Assembly (NCBI RefSeq): GCF_013410115.1
Contig: NZ_JACCCV010000002.1
Span: 434,001-498,000 of the forward strand
Reading direction: 5' to 3'
From: Tunturiibacter gelidiferens
GTDB taxonomy: Bacteria; Acidobacteriota; Terriglobia; Terriglobales; Acidobacteriaceae
Length of the DNA: 64,000 bases
The notes under the pieces were generated by a model, which was given only the letters and a program-made list of their open reading frames with translations, made no database searches and was not told the origin of the DNA. Of this stretch, positions 32,650 to 42,381 are shown piece after piece. Each line of letters begins with the position of its first letter. The stretch's first letter is position 1. Position numbers and translations under genes: made by a program.

Positions 32650-35600
32650 TCTGTTTGTAGCTGCGAAGACTGACGATCTTCCAGGGGACACTCACGTTAG
32701 GCGGCCACCAGACTGGCAGGAGCGAGAGCAAGCCCTTGATATTCGACAATCTTGGATCGTAGAGGCGCCGGCCGGGTCCGGCAAGACCGGTCTGTTGATT
32801 CAACGCTTCCTGAAGCTGTTAGCCGATGAGAGTGTCGAAGATCCTATTCAGGTTCTGGCCATCACTTTCACAGTAAAAGCGACGGCCGAGATGCGGGAGC
32901 GAGTAATCGCTCAATTGGAGAGTGCTTCCCGATGCGAGCCCTTGAAGAGCTATTCCGACTTCGATCGTGAGACACGTGCGTTGGCAGAGATGGTGCTCCG
33001 CCATGACGCTTCTCTGGGATGGGAGTTGCTGCAACATCCACGCAGATTGAATATTCGCACTATCGATTCAGTTTGCGGTGAGGTGGCGCGATTATTGCCG
33101 GTTCTCTCAGGCGCTGGAGGACGGCAGACGCCAGTCGAAGATCCAACGTTGATGTATCGGGAAGCGGCGAGAGAGACGTTGATGCAACTCGGTGGCAGTG
33201 ATGTGGAGTTAGACGCTGCACTGCGTACAGTTTTGTTGCATCGCGATGGCAGTCTTCGGGACTGCGAGCGGCTATTGATGGAGATGCTTCCGCTGCGCAA
33301 TCAGTGGGGAGAGTTGGTCCCTCTGGGAAGACAGCAACTGGACGATGCTTTTCTAGATCAAGCGGTGCTGCCCAAGCTTGAGCTGGCGCTGGAGCAAGCT
33401 GTCTGTGCCGGACTGACGCGATTGTCGCTCAGTGTTCCGGAAGACATTCTGCAGGAACTGGCCTCGCTTGCGGGTGAGATGGGGAACGCGGAGGGCTATA
33501 GAGGAACGCCTTCTCCAATTGCCATGTGTGCCGGATTGCACACCACACCGCAGGAGACTGCTGAAGACCTCGAACACTGGCGAGCCTTGATTCATCTGCT
33601 TACTACACAGGAATCGAAGTGGAGGGCGACTGCAACTCGCAATCATTTGGGCTTCAAAATTGAAAAAAATCACGCCGAGCGGCTGAAGGTTCTGATGCAA
33701 CAGCTGCGGGACCGCGATGATGTGCTTGAAGCGATCAAAAGAGTGAGGGGCCTGCCGCCTGTTCGGTATCCGCGAGAGCAGTGGGCCGTGGCAAAGGCGC
33801 TGTTTCGCGTTTTAAGCAGGGCGCTGGTTGAGTTGCAGCTAGTGTTTGCGCGGCGTGGAGAGTGCGATTTTGCCGAGCTTGGACTGTTAGCGCAGGTCGC
33901 GCTCCGGCGGGATGGCGCTATCTCTGATTTGAGCAAAGCATTGGGTATGAGTCTGCAGCACTTGCTTGTCGATGAGATGCAGGACACGTCCACAGGTCAG
34001 TACGAACTTATTCAATTACTCACACAGAGATGGGACGGACACAGTCAAACCGTATTTCTTGTAGGCGACCCGAAGCAGTCGATCTATCTGTTCCGACAGG
34101 CGCGAGTTGAGCGGTTCGTGAAGACGATGGAGACTGAACTTCTGGGCGATCTTCCGGTTGGAAGACTTCGGTTGACGGCAAACTTCCGTTCGCAAAGTGA
34201 GCTTGTTGAAGCGTTCAACGATGATTTTTCTTTGCTGTTTCCCCGGAAAATCAATGCTGCGAATCCGGAGGAGGTGCCATATGTCGAGGCACAGGCTGTC
34301 CGGGGGCCTTCGCGACGAGGCTCGCTGAGCCTCGTGTGGCATACGGGTGTGCTGGCCTCAGAAACTTCGGCTAGAACGAAAAAGAAAATGAAGCGGCGAC
34401 AGGCCAAGTTGGAGGCAGAACAGGTGCGGGCGATCGTCGAGGATTGGCGGAGCAGGCCGCTGCCGCAGGGACGCGGCGAACCATGGAAGTTGGCGGTGTT
34501 GGTGAGGAGCCGCAATCTACTGGCCGATATCGTGGTGGAACTGAAGGATGAGGCGAAGGGAACAATTCCGTTTCGTGCAGTGGATATAGAAGCGCTCGGT
34601 CAAAGGCAGGAGGTTCTCGATCTCTTTGCGCTGACCAGAGCCATGATGCACCCGGCCGATCGCGTGGCGTGGCTCGCAGTGCTGCATGCCCCGTGGTGCG
34701 GCCTTGGGCGTGCCGATCTTCATACGCTGGCGGGCGGGGATGATCCCGATTGCTCAGAGCGATGCATCGGAGATCTAATCACAGAGAGACTTGACCTGCT
34801 GAATGAAAAGAGCCGTGCAAGGCTGATGCGCGTGTGGCCCGTGTTGCAAGCAGCACAGGAGAAGCGGTCGGGGTTAGGCGCATCCCAATGGGTAGAGAGA
34901 ACCTGGCGATCGTTAGGCGGGGATGCGTCTTTGAAGCCGGGCGAGTTGGCCAATGCACGAAGGTATCTACAGCTTCTAGATGAGATGGAAAAGGACACCG
35001 GTACGACTAATGTCAGGCTGCTGAAACGCCGACTGGATAAACTGTTTGCCCAACCGGCGGCCGGAGGTTGGGCAGTCGATTTAATGACCATTCATAAGTC
35101 GAAGGGCCTGGAGTGGGATGTCGTGATAGTGCCGGGACTTCAGAAGAAAGATCCTGCGGATCGTGAGAAGTTGCTTACATGGAGTGAGATCGATTCCGGC
35201 GATTCAGAAGCGGCGCACATCATGCTCGCACCGATCGTGAGTCGCGGTGAAGGTTCAAAGGCACTAAATCGTTGGTTGAAGGACATGGATAAGGCAAAGG
35301 AGGCTGCGGAGAGAAAGCGGCTCTTCTATGTCGCATGTACGCGAGCGCGGGAGGAGCTGCATCTGTTCGCTTCTCCCGAAGCCACGGCGAGGGGCGAGGT
35401 AATCCGCCCTCATGGGAGTCTGCTGGCTACCGCGTGGCCCGCAGCGGAACGACACTTTAGGGTGAATGCGCCAGACTCGAAGATCCCCGGCCAGATGTTC
35501 ATGATGCTTCCGAAGTCCCAAGGAGATAGCTTCATCGGCGATATTGCAGCAGCCGCAGACGAAGTTGTGCGACCCGCGATGCTCCAACGCTTTCCAATGG

Positions 35601-36265
35601 AATTCAATCCAGAATCACGATTTTCGGTAAACCAGAAGCTCTCCTACGGCGAGGAAGCGATTAAACCAGGATCTGCGCACTTCGAAAGACCTGAAGGCTC
35701 CTTCGAGGCTCGCGCATTTGGCAACGCTGTCCATGCCTTCCTGGAGATGCTTGCGAAGAGGCTGGCGGTTAATACGAGGGTTGAGACCGTACTGCCCGAA
35801 GTGGCGGGATGGACGCCGCGAATCGCGGCTGTGCTGCGGGGAGATGGCCTACAGCCCGCCGTCGTCGAGCGACTCGTTCCACGAGTGAAGACAGCGCTCA
35901 TCAATATGCTGCAGGACGACGAGGGACGATGGGTGCTGAGCCAGCACAAGCAAGCGTCGAGCGAACTCTCGCTGAGCTCGTGGAGCGATGTGCGCAGCAG
36001 TGTGCGATTGGATCGGGTGTTTCATGGTGGGGCAAAACCGATGGAGCCTGGGGCGGGCTATCTTTGGATCATCGACTACAAAACAGCGACGCACGGCCGC
36101 GAAGGAATCGACGAGTTTCTTGCCGAGGAGCGAATGAAGTACACGGACCAGATGAAGCTGTATGCCCAAACGATGGGCGACCGCGTCGAGAGCGGAAAGC
36201 TGCGAGTTGGCCTGTACTATCCGATGATGCCAAAACTCGTCTGGTGGGAACCAGACATAGACTGA
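32642..36265 (+). CDS. AddA/RecB-like UvrD-family helicase-nuclease
   Basis: 1207 aa. Superfamily 1A helicase motifs: I APAGSGKTGLLIQRF (about residue 42), II LLVDEMQDTS (about 443, Met where Phe is usual), III VGDPKQSIYLFRQA, IV/V LTANFRSQSELVEAF and MTIHKSKGLEWDVV, VI LFYVACTRAREEL. The C-terminal RecB-type nuclease has IIDYKTATHG and YTDQMKLYAQTM. The product should unwind and degrade broken DNA ends with the AddB-like subunit for RecA loading. The GTG at 32642 starts inside the upstream gene (eight-base overlap), so translation is coupled and stoichiometric production is expected. Confidence 0.93.
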   Translation: MADLFVAAKTDDLPGDTHVRRPPDWQEREQALDIRQSWIVEAPAGSGKTGLLIQRFLKLLADESVEDPIQVLAITFTVKATAEMRERVIAQLESASRCEPLKSYSDFDRETRALAEMVLRHDASLGWELLQHPRRLNIRTIDSVCGEVARLLPVLSGAGGRQTPVEDPTLMYREAARETLMQLGGSDVELDAALRTVLLHRDGSLRDCERLLMEMLPLRNQWGELVPLGRQQLDDAFLDQAVLPKLELALEQAVCAGLTRLSLSVPEDILQELASLAGEMGNAEGYRGTPSPIAMCAGLHTTPQETAEDLEHWRALIHLLTTQESKWRATATRNHLGFKIEKNHAERLKVLMQQLRDRDDVLEAIKRVRGLPPVRYPREQWAVAKALFRVLSRALVELQLVFARRGECDFAELGLLAQVALRRDGAISDLSKALGMSLQHLLVDEMQDTSTGQYELIQLLTQRWDGHSQTVFLVGDPKQSIYLFRQARVERFVKTMETELLGDLPVGRLRLTANFRSQSELVEAFNDDFSLLFPRKINAANPEEVPYVEAQAVRGPSRRGSLSLVWHTGVLASETSARTKKKMKRRQAKLEAEQVRAIVEDWRSRPLPQGRGEPWKLAVLVRSRNLLADIVVELKDEAKGTIPFRAVDIEALGQRQEVLDLFALTRAMMHPADRVAWLAVLHAPWCGLGRADLHTLAGGDDPDCSERCIGDLITERLDLLNEKSRARLMRVWPVLQAAQEKRSGLGASQWVERTWRSLGGDASLKPGELANARRYLQLLDEMEKDTGTTNVRLLKRRLDKLFAQPAAGGWAVDLMTIHKSKGLEWDVVIVPGLQKKDPADREKLLTWSEIDSGDSEAAHIMLAPIVSRGEGSKALNRWLKDMDKAKEAAERKRLFYVACTRAREELHLFASPEATARGEVIRPHGSLLATAWPAAERHFRVNAPDSKIPGQMFMMLPKSQGDSFIGDIAAAADEVVRPAMLQRFPMEFNPESRFSVNQKLSYGEEAIKPGSAHFERPEGSFEARAFGNAVHAFLEMLAKRLAVNTRVETVLPEVAGWTPRIAAVLRGDGLQPAVVERLVPRVKTALINMLQDDEGRWVLSQHKQASSELSLSSWSDVRSSVRLDRVFHGGAKPMEPGAGYLWIIDYKTATHGREGIDEFLAEERMKYTDQMKLYAQTMGDRVESGKLRVGLYYPMMPKLVWWEPDID

Positions 36266-36352
36266 CTCTGGGTTCCGTGGAGCCGGAGGCAGCACCAATC
36301 TCTCGGACTCAAATGGAGGTGGGAATCGTAGTAATCCTATACCATCGCCGAG

Positions 36353-37015
36353 CTAGAGTGCGTTGCTGTTATGACGGACGTCCGCGCCACGAACCCAGAA
36401 GATAACATCTTCGGCGATATTAGTGGCGTGGTCGCCGACGCGTTCCAGGTTGCGGGCGATGATCAGAGCGTTGAGCGATTGCGGAGTAAGTTCGGGCTTT
36501 TCCTTGATGAGCGAACTGAGCGCGTAAAAAGCAGCATCATTCATCTCGTCAACCTGATCGTCGAGTCGAAGAACAGATTCGGCTAGTTCGGCATCGCCTT
36601 CGATGAAGGCCTGTAGCGATTTGCGAACCATTGCGGAAGAGAGTGAGGCGAGCTTGGGAATGTCGACCGGAAGATCGATGTTGGCGAAAGCACCCATCTC
36701 TCTTACGCGCACAGCAATGTTGACAGCCTGGTCGCCCACGCGTTCAAGGTCGGCATTAATTCTGATCACTGAGAGAATGAAGCGAAGATCGATGGCCATT
36801 GGCTGTTCCATAGCCAGCAAGTCTAGCGCCATTTGATCGATCTCGCGTTCGAGACGATTGATGGAGGGCTCGGCGCGGAAGACGAGTTCGCAGATCGAAA
36901 GATCGCGCGTGCGGTAGGCTTCGATGGAGCGCTGAATCGCCTGCTCCGCCATCCCCGCCATCACAAGCAATTTCTCCTTCAGTTCGTCGAGGCTCTGATG
37001 AAATTTGACGCGCAT
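36353..37015 (-). CDS. phoU: Phosphate signalling complex protein PhoU
   Basis: 220 aa, two three-helix-bundle PhoU domains, each with the acidic metal-binding pattern: DLERVGDQAVNIAVRV (about residues 90-105) and NLERVGDHATNIAEDV (about 190-205). PhoU links the Pst transporter to PhoR and keeps the regulon off when phosphate is plentiful. The ATG overlaps the pstB stop by one base (TGATG). It is the last gene of the phoB-phoR-pstSCAB-phoU group. Confidence 0.96.
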   Translation of the reverse strand: MRVKFHQSLDELKEKLLVMAGMAEQAIQRSIEAYRTRDLSICELVFRAEPSINRLEREIDQMALDLLAMEQPMAIDLRFILSVIRINADLERVGDQAVNIAVRVREMGAFANIDLPVDIPKLASLSSAMVRKSLQAFIEGDAELAESVLRLDDQVDEMNDAAFYALSSLIKEKPELTPQSLNALIIARNLERVGDHATNIAEDVIFWVRGADVRHNSNAL

Positions 37016-37773
37016 CAGCCGAACCTCCCGGTGATGTAGTCTTCCGTTCGCTTGTCCCTCGGGTTCGTAAAGATCTTGTGGGTAGAGTCGAACTCGACCA
37101 TCTTACCGTTGAGGAAGAAGCCGGTGTTTTCGGCAACGCGGGCTGCCTGCTGCATGTTATGCGTCACGATGACGATGGTGTACTGACTCTTGAGCTGAAA
37201 GATGAGATCTTCAATCTTTGAGGTTGAGACCGGGTCCAGCGCAGAGGCGGGTTCGTCCATCAGTAGAACCTCTGGATCGACAGCGAGCGCACGGGCGATG
37301 CACATACGTTGTTGCTGGCCTCCGGAGAGCGAGGCGCCGGATTTCTTTTTGAGATCGTCCTTGACCTCTTCCCAAAGCGCGGCCTGTTTGAGGGAACGCT
37401 CGACCGTCTCGTCGAGGATGCGGCGATTGCGGAAGCCGTTGAGTTTGAGGCCACTGACGACGTTGTCGTAGATGGACATGGTCGGGAATGGATTGGGCCG
37501 CTGGAAGACCATGCCAACGCGGCGGCGGATCTCAACCGGCGAGGCGTCGTTGTAGATGTCGACGTCACCCATCTTGACGGTGCCGGTGGCGCGGGCGATG
37601 GGATTGGTCTCGTGCATACGGTTGAGGCAACGGACGAAGGTGGATTTACCGCAGCCCGAAGGGCCGATGAGCGCGGTGGCGTGGTTCGCCGGTATATGCA
37701 GGTTGATGTCCTGCAGGGTGTGCGTTGTTCCATACCACGCGTTCAAATCCTCAACTAAAATGCCGACTCCCAC
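37015..37773 (-). CDS. pstB: Phosphate ABC transporter ATP-binding protein PstB
   Basis: 252 aa. Walker [11 protein letters not shown]-loop in [16 protein letters not shown], signature [15 protein letters not shown], Walker [17 protein letters not shown] and the His switch TIVIVTHNM are all present. The early [16 protein letters not shown] is typical of PstB. A longer frame is open to 37884, but the GTG at 37773 has GGAGG six nt upstream and overlaps the pstA stop by one base (TAGTG). PstB powers high-affinity phosphate import through PstA/PstC. Confidence 0.97.
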   Translation of the reverse strand: MGVGILVEDLNAWYGTTHTLQDINLHIPANHATALIGPSGCGKSTFVRCLNRMHETNPIARATGTVKMGDVDIYNDASPVEIRRRVGMVFQRPNPFPTMSIYDNVVSGLKLNGFRNRRILDETVERSLKQAALWEEVKDDLKKKSGASLSGGQQQRMCIARALAVDPEVLLMDEPASALDPVSTSKIEDLIFQLKSQYTIVIVTHNMQQAARVAENTGFFLNGKMVEFDSTHKIFTNPRDKRTEDYITGRFG

Positions 37774-38684
37774 TAGCTTCCTCCCTTGAGTACGCCGCGG
37801 TTGGCAAAGATGCGGACGAGCGTGACCGAGACCATGATTAAGACGATAAGAACGAGCGAACCGGCCCAAGCGAGACGATGCCACTCGTCATACGGCGATA
37901 TGGCATAGACGTAAATCTGCAGAGGCAGAGCGGCGATCGGTTCGCTGAGTTTGAAGTTCCAGAACTGATTTCCGAAAGCAGTGAAGAGCAGCGGAGCGGT
38001 CTCTCCAGCAACGCGGGCGAATGCCAGCATGCAGCCGGTGATGATGCCAGGCGAGGCCGTACGTAGACTGACCGAGATCGCTGTTCTCCATTTAGGGACG
38101 CCAAGGCCAAGAGCGGCCTCACGAATAGCATGCGGAACCGTGGCGAGCATCTCTTCTGTGGTGCGCGTGATGGTTGGGACCATCATGATGGCGAGAGCTA
38201 CTCCTCCAGCCAGAGCGGAGAAGTGTTTTTGTTGAACGACGATCAGCGAATAGATCGAGATGCCCATGACAATAGATGGAACGCCATTCAGCACGTCTGC
38301 CGTGAAACGGACCGCGGTGGCAAGAGTCTTGCCCCGACCAAACTCTGCAAGATAGACTCCGGCCGCAATGCCGATTGGGATACCCATCAGGCTAGCAAGG
38401 AAGAGGATGATGCCTGAGCCGACGATGGAGTTCGCCATACCTCCACCGGCCTCACCTACCGGGGCGGGAATGTGCGTGAAGAAGGCGAGATTTAGCGAAC
38501 TCGCACCCTTATAGATCAGATAAAAGAGGATAGCGACCAACGGCAGGATTACCAGGACAGTCGCGAGGATGCAAAGACCGCTGACAAAGTAGTTGGTAGT
38601 GGCGCGCCATGCTTTGTTTCTGCGCATGGACTTGGACTCGAAGTCCATGGGGCGGGGCTGGTTGCTCAAGGGTTGAGTACTCAT
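37773..38684 (-). CDS. pstA: Phosphate ABC transporter permease PstA
   Basis: 303 aa with about six membrane helices. The binding-protein-dependent transport (EAA) loop is seen as [20 protein letters not shown] (about residues 190-209). [16 protein letters not shown] and the C-terminal [13 protein letters not shown] fit PstA. It starts two nt after the pstC stop and its own stop overlaps the pstB start. Confidence 0.95.
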   Translation of the reverse strand: MSTQPLSNQPRPMDFESKSMRRNKAWRATTNYFVSGLCILATVLVILPLVAILFYLIYKGASSLNLAFFTHIPAPVGEAGGGMANSIVGSGIILFLASLMGIPIGIAAGVYLAEFGRGKTLATAVRFTADVLNGVPSIVMGISIYSLIVVQQKHFSALAGGVALAIMMVPTITRTTEEMLATVPHAIREAALGLGVPKWRTAISVSLRTASPGIITGCMLAFARVAGETAPLLFTAFGNQFWNFKLSEPIAALPLQIYVYAISPYDEWHRLAWAGSLVLIVLIMVSVTLVRIFANRGVLKGGS

Positions 38685-38685
38685 G

Positions 38686-39765
38686 TCAGTTCACCCGCGC
38701 CGGCGCGTTGCGTGTGACCGCCCAGACCATCAGACGTGCGATAGCGTTCACCACGATGGTTACCAGGAAGAGCGCGAGGCCGATCTCGATGAGGGCACTA
38801 AGGTAAAGATCGCCGGTGGCCTCAGAGAACTCGTTGGCGATGACGCTGGCCAGCGTGTAGCCGGGAGCGAAGAGCGACTTACTGATATCGGGGTGATTGC
38901 CGATGACCATGGTGACAGCCATCGTCTCCCCGAGGGCACGACCGAGCCCCAGCATGACGGCTCCCACGATGCCGATCCGGGAGTTGCGCAGAACGCCGAT
39001 GCGAATCATCTCCCAACGGGTGGCTCCCAGAGCAAGTACAGCCTCTCGCTGGCTATTGGGTACCGCGTTCATGATGTCGCGGGTCAGCGAGGAGATGATC
39101 GGAAGGATCATGATCGCGAGGATCATGCTGGCTGTCAGAAGGCCAACGCCGAAGTTGGTGCCTTCGAAGAAGCCGGTCCAGCCGAGCGTCTTATAGAGGA
39201 AGGGGCCGATGAGATCACGCATGAGCGGGACAAGGACGAAGACGGCCCAAAGACCATAGACGACGCTGGGAATGGCTGCCAGCAGTTCCGTGAGGAAGGA
39301 GATCGGGGCACGAAGAACGCGGGGGCACAGTTCCGTAAGAAAGATCGCTACTCCAAGTGCCAGTGGGACCGCCATACATAGAGCCAGCAGCGAAGTGGCG
39401 AGTGTGCCATAGATGAAGGGCAGCGCACCAAAGTCTCCAGAAACCGGATCCCACGCCTGGCGCGTGAAGAACTTCCAACCGAACTGGATGAGGCTCAACC
39501 GGGAGTGAACGACCAGAATGACGAAGATAAAGAGGACAATGGCGAAGATGCTGCACGCGCAGAGAAGCATAACCGCGGCGAAGCTATTATCAGCAAAGCT
39601 GCCGCTTCCCCGTTTGCTGAGGAAGTCTCGAATTGGAGATTGGGTTGCACCAACCGCAGTCGGCGTCGCATCCGCAGCAGATGCCACAGGAGGCGCTGGC
39701 AGGGGCGACGGTACAGGCAACGGAGAGCTTGATTCTCTTTCGGGAGTCATACGGGTAGAAGACAC
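38686..39765 (-). CDS. pstC: Phosphate ABC transporter permease PstC
   Basis: 359 aa with about six membrane helices and an EAA loop (EAVLALGATRWEMIRIGVL). The cytoplasmic N-terminus has a Ser/Pro/Ala-rich extension of about 45 residues before RDFLSKRGSGSFADN, unusual but not disruptive. LLAAIPSVVYGLWAVFVLVP is a PstC hallmark. The GTG at 39765 (AGGA upstream) is preferred; an ATG at 39750 lacks a Shine-Dalgarno site. A hairpin terminator/attenuator separates it from pstS. Confidence 0.95.
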   Translation of the reverse strand: MSSTRMTPERESSSPLPVPSPLPAPPVASAADATPTAVGATQSPIRDFLSKRGSGSFADNSFAAVMLLCACSIFAIVLFIFVILVVHSRLSLIQFGWKFFTRQAWDPVSGDFGALPFIYGTLATSLLALCMAVPLALGVAIFLTELCPRVLRAPISFLTELLAAIPSVVYGLWAVFVLVPLMRDLIGPFLYKTLGWTGFFEGTNFGVGLLTASMILAIMILPIISSLTRDIMNAVPNSQREAVLALGATRWEMIRIGVLRNSRIGIVGAVMLGLGRALGETMAVTMVIGNHPDISKSLFAPGYTLASVIANEFSEATGDLYLSALIEIGLALFLVTIVVNAIARLMVWAVTRNAPARVN

Positions 39766-39834
39766 AATCCTATTTTTCCTGACGGTTGACTCTACGGATC
39801 GATTGTATCGAGCTTATTATCCTGAAACTGGGAG

Positions 39835-39877
39835 AAAAAAGATGCCGCACGGATCTCGAGGTGAAACCCGTGCGGCA
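39835..39877 (-). terminator. Terminator/attenuator between pstS and pstC
   Basis: On the minus strand TGCCGCACGG pairs exactly with CCGTGCGGCA (10 bp, 15-nt loop) and is followed by a TTTTTT run within a few bases. Located seven nt past the pstS stop. It probably makes pstS mRNA more abundant than pstCAB, matching the excess of binding protein needed. Confidence 0.85.
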
Positions 39878-39883
39878 GAGTAA

Positions 39884-40891
39884 CTACTTTACGTTCGCGA
39901 TGCTCTTGCGAACCATATCCTGCACCTGCTTGGGCAATGGAGCATAGGTCAGCGCAGCGGCTTCGGTTTCGCCATGGTCCAGCATCCAGCCCAGAAAATC
40001 GGCCAGCGCCTTTGCCTTGTTTGGATCGGTGGAGTGAGTTGGGATCAGCAGCCAAGTAAAGCTGGAGATCGGGTAGGAGTCGGCGCCTGCTGCGTTCGTG
40101 ATGGAGACACGATAGTCGGCAGGCATTGTCTTGGCAGTGGCGGCGGCAGCAGCGGTCACACCGGCGGTCGACGCCTTGAGAAATCTACCTGAAGCATTGC
40201 GAACTGCGCCGAAGCTCATCTTGTTCGTCTCGGCGTAGATCAGCTCGACATAACCGAAAGAGTAAGGCGACTGGCGAACCATGCCGGCTACGCCCTCATT
40301 TCCCTTTTGGCCGATACCTGTCGGCCACTTGACCGAGGTGCTATGGCCTACTTTGTTCGACCAGTCAGGGCTCACCTTTGAGAGAAAGTCAGTGAAGATA
40401 AATGTTGTTCCACTTCCGTCCGAACGATAGACGGGCAGAATCGATTTGTCCGGCAGACTGACTCCCGGATTATCCTTTGCGATGCGCGCGTCGTTCCACT
40501 TGCTAATCTTGCCAAGATATATATCGGCAATGACGTCGGAAGAGAAGTTGAGTTCTTTGTTGACGCCCGGTAGATTGTAGACCGGTACCACTGCACCAAG
40601 GACTGTGGGGATGTGCATCACCTTGATCTTGGCATCCTTCAGCTGTTGATCGGTCATTGGTCCGTCGGTAGCGCCAAAATCGACGGTGCCTTCCGACACC
40701 TGGCGAATACCGCCGCCGGAGCCGATGGACTGATAGTTAATTTTCACGTCTGGGTGCAGCGCGCTGTATTCGCTAAACCACTTGGAGTAGATAGGATACG
40801 GGAAGGTCGCCCCGGCTCCGTTGATGTTCTGTGCGTTGGCTCCGATAGTTAAAAGCGCCAGTACGCCTGTTGCGATGACTTTCAGTTTCAC
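39884..40891 (-). CDS. pstS: Periplasmic phosphate-binding protein PstS
   Basis: 335 aa from the preferred start. Signal peptide KLKVIATGVLALLTIGANAQ, then INGAGATFPYPIYSKWFSEY, the phosphate-site loops GATDGPMTD and RSDGSGTTFIFTDFLS, and YVELIYAETN. These are hallmark PstS segments. The frame is open to 40945 but the GTG at 40891 starts a proper signal peptide with AGGGGGACGA upstream; ATG at 40915 is an alternative. A candidate Pho box lies 75 nt upstream. Confidence 0.95.
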   Translation of the reverse strand: MKLKVIATGVLALLTIGANAQNINGAGATFPYPIYSKWFSEYSALHPDVKINYQSIGSGGGIRQVSEGTVDFGATDGPMTDQQLKDAKIKVMHIPTVLGAVVPVYNLPGVNKELNFSSDVIADIYLGKISKWNDARIAKDNPGVSLPDKSILPVYRSDGSGTTFIFTDFLSKVSPDWSNKVGHSTSVKWPTGIGQKGNEGVAGMVRQSPYSFGYVELIYAETNKMSFGAVRNASGRFLKASTAGVTAAAAATAKTMPADYRVSITNAAGADSYPISSFTWLLIPTHSTDPNKAKALADFLGWMLDHGETEAAALTYAPLPKQVQDMVRKSIANVK

Positions 40892-40965
40892 TCGTCCCCC
40901 TAGGCTTAAGTGCATCGATCCATCAAACCAGTCAATACATCTCACAATGAGTGTGAGCGGGAATT

Positions 40966-40981
40966 GTTACGGGGAGGTTAC
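40966..40981 (-). promoter_or_regulatory. Candidate Pho box upstream of pstS
   Basis: On the minus strand GTAACCTCCCCGTAAC, two GTAAC blocks with an 11-nt period, as in PhoB direct repeats. A similar block is found before phoB (43116-43131). Prediction by pattern only. Confidence 0.45.
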
Positions 40982-40999
40982 ATCGTAGTGAAAACGGCA

Positions 41000-42370
41000 T
41001 TATTCCACTAAGTTCTGAGCTTTAGGGAGTGTGAATATAAAGTTGCTGCCGGCGTTGAGCTCGCTTTCGGCTCGAATCGATCCGCCGTGAGTCTGCACCA
41101 TGTGTCGTGCAATGGCGAGTCCCAACCCGGTCCCGCCTGACTCTCTTGAACGCGCTTTGTCTACCCGATAGAAGCGCTCGAAGATGCGGCCGAGGTGTTC
41201 CGAGGCAATTCCGGGGCCAAAATCCCTCACACTGAACTCGACGGCCTCAATCGGATCCGACACGTCGCGGGACGAGACGATCACCTTGCAAACGGGTGCG
41301 TTCCTGGCCTGGCCGTACTTGATACCATTCTCAATGAGGTTGCTGAGAACCTGGAGGATCGCATCGGTGTCGGCGAAGACCTCGGCGGAGGAGATCTCAC
41401 CAATCTCGAGGATCGATTCGGTGTCCTGTACGAGGCCGCTCATCGCCTGCACAGCATCGCGCACTAAAATGTCGGCTGGGATTGGGGCCGGGTGCAGCTC
41501 CTGCTCGGAGGATTCGACCCGTGCCATCACCAACAGATCTTCGGTCAGGCGATTCATTCGAGTTGCGTTCTTCAAGATGATGGTCAGAAACTCTCGCGCT
41601 GACTGACTGAGCGAAGCCTCGTGGTCAAGCAGTGTTTCAACGTAACCCGTAATCGACGTCAAGGGGGTACGCAGTTCGTGCGAAACATTAGCCACGAAGT
41701 CGCGCTGGGTTCGTTCGACCTGTTCGATGCGGGTAATGTCGTGAAGAACGGCCACGGCTCCGCCACCGGGCATCGGAGAGACGTTCACTTCAAAGATACG
41801 CCCCGGCAAAAGCGAGGTCGAGCGGCCATCGCTCACCACACGCTGCTCGAGGGCGGTCCGAACGCAATCCAGAATCTCCGGATCGCGGATCGTCTGGACC
41901 AGCGCGTGTCCGATACGGATCGCGCTGCTAAAGGAAGCACCTGGAATCAGCTTCTGCATCCGCTGATTGGTCCACTGAATGCGGCCTGCGGGATCGACGG
42001 CAACCACCGCATCCTGCATGCTGTCGATCATTGCTTCGAGTTCGTGCCGGCTTTCTGAGGCCTCGCTCAGCGAACGGTTCACATGATCGGAGGCAACTGA
42101 AATCGCACGTGCCAGGCCATCAAAATTGCTGAAGGAGGGTTTGATCTCTCCTACCTGGCGCTCAGGAACCGCCGCGGCAGAATTTTGCAGGAGCGTGACG
42201 TCTTGCCGAACCGAACGCGCCAGAGAGAAGGCACTGATACCGGCCCATGCGATAACAAGGACACCGGCGATTATCCAGCGGTGCGGGAGCGAGGAGAATC
42301 CTGCTAGCGCAACGAATACCAACGCGATCGCGATGCGAAGGAAGACCGAAAGAAAGACACCACGCCTCAC
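41000..42370 (-). CDS. phoR: Phosphate-regulon sensor histidine kinase PhoR
   Basis: 456 aa. Two N-terminal membrane helices (about residues 5-50), a PAS domain (about 112-215, with MIDSMQDAVVAVDPAGRIQW), HisKA with the phosphorylatable His in FVANVSHELRTPLTSI, and HATPase_c with N box NLIENGIKYG, G1 VRDFGPGIASEHL and G2 GGTGLGLAIARHM. Domain order and position after phoB and before pstS identify PhoR. The GTG at 42370 is preceded by AAGCCTAGGGGG, the same 12 bases that precede the pstS start. It follows phoB by 11 nt. Confidence 0.93.
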   Translation of the reverse strand: MRRGVFLSVFLRIAIALVFVALAGFSSLPHRWIIAGVLVIAWAGISAFSLARSVRQDVTLLQNSAAAVPERQVGEIKPSFSNFDGLARAISVASDHVNRSLSEASESRHELEAMIDSMQDAVVAVDPAGRIQWTNQRMQKLIPGASFSSAIRIGHALVQTIRDPEILDCVRTALEQRVVSDGRSTSLLPGRIFEVNVSPMPGGGAVAVLHDITRIEQVERTQRDFVANVSHELRTPLTSITGYVETLLDHEASLSQSAREFLTIILKNATRMNRLTEDLLVMARVESSEQELHPAPIPADILVRDAVQAMSGLVQDTESILEIGEISSAEVFADTDAILQVLSNLIENGIKYGQARNAPVCKVIVSSRDVSDPIEAVEFSVRDFGPGIASEHLGRIFERFYRVDKARSRESGGTGLGLAIARHMVQTHGGSIRAESELNAGSNFIFTLPKAQNLVE

Positions 42371-42381
42371 GAGCCGCCCCC

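Noticed and set aside
37741..37760. GTTCAAATCC resembling a tRNA T-loop
   Set aside because: It lies inside pstB and no cloverleaf can be built around it; no tRNA gene was found in the window.
40940..40972. lac-operator-like text (TGTGAGCGGGAATTGTTA) and CTCACA/TGTGAG dyad before pstS
   Set aside because: Resemblance is partial, no LacI-family regulator is present, and the context is phosphate regulation.
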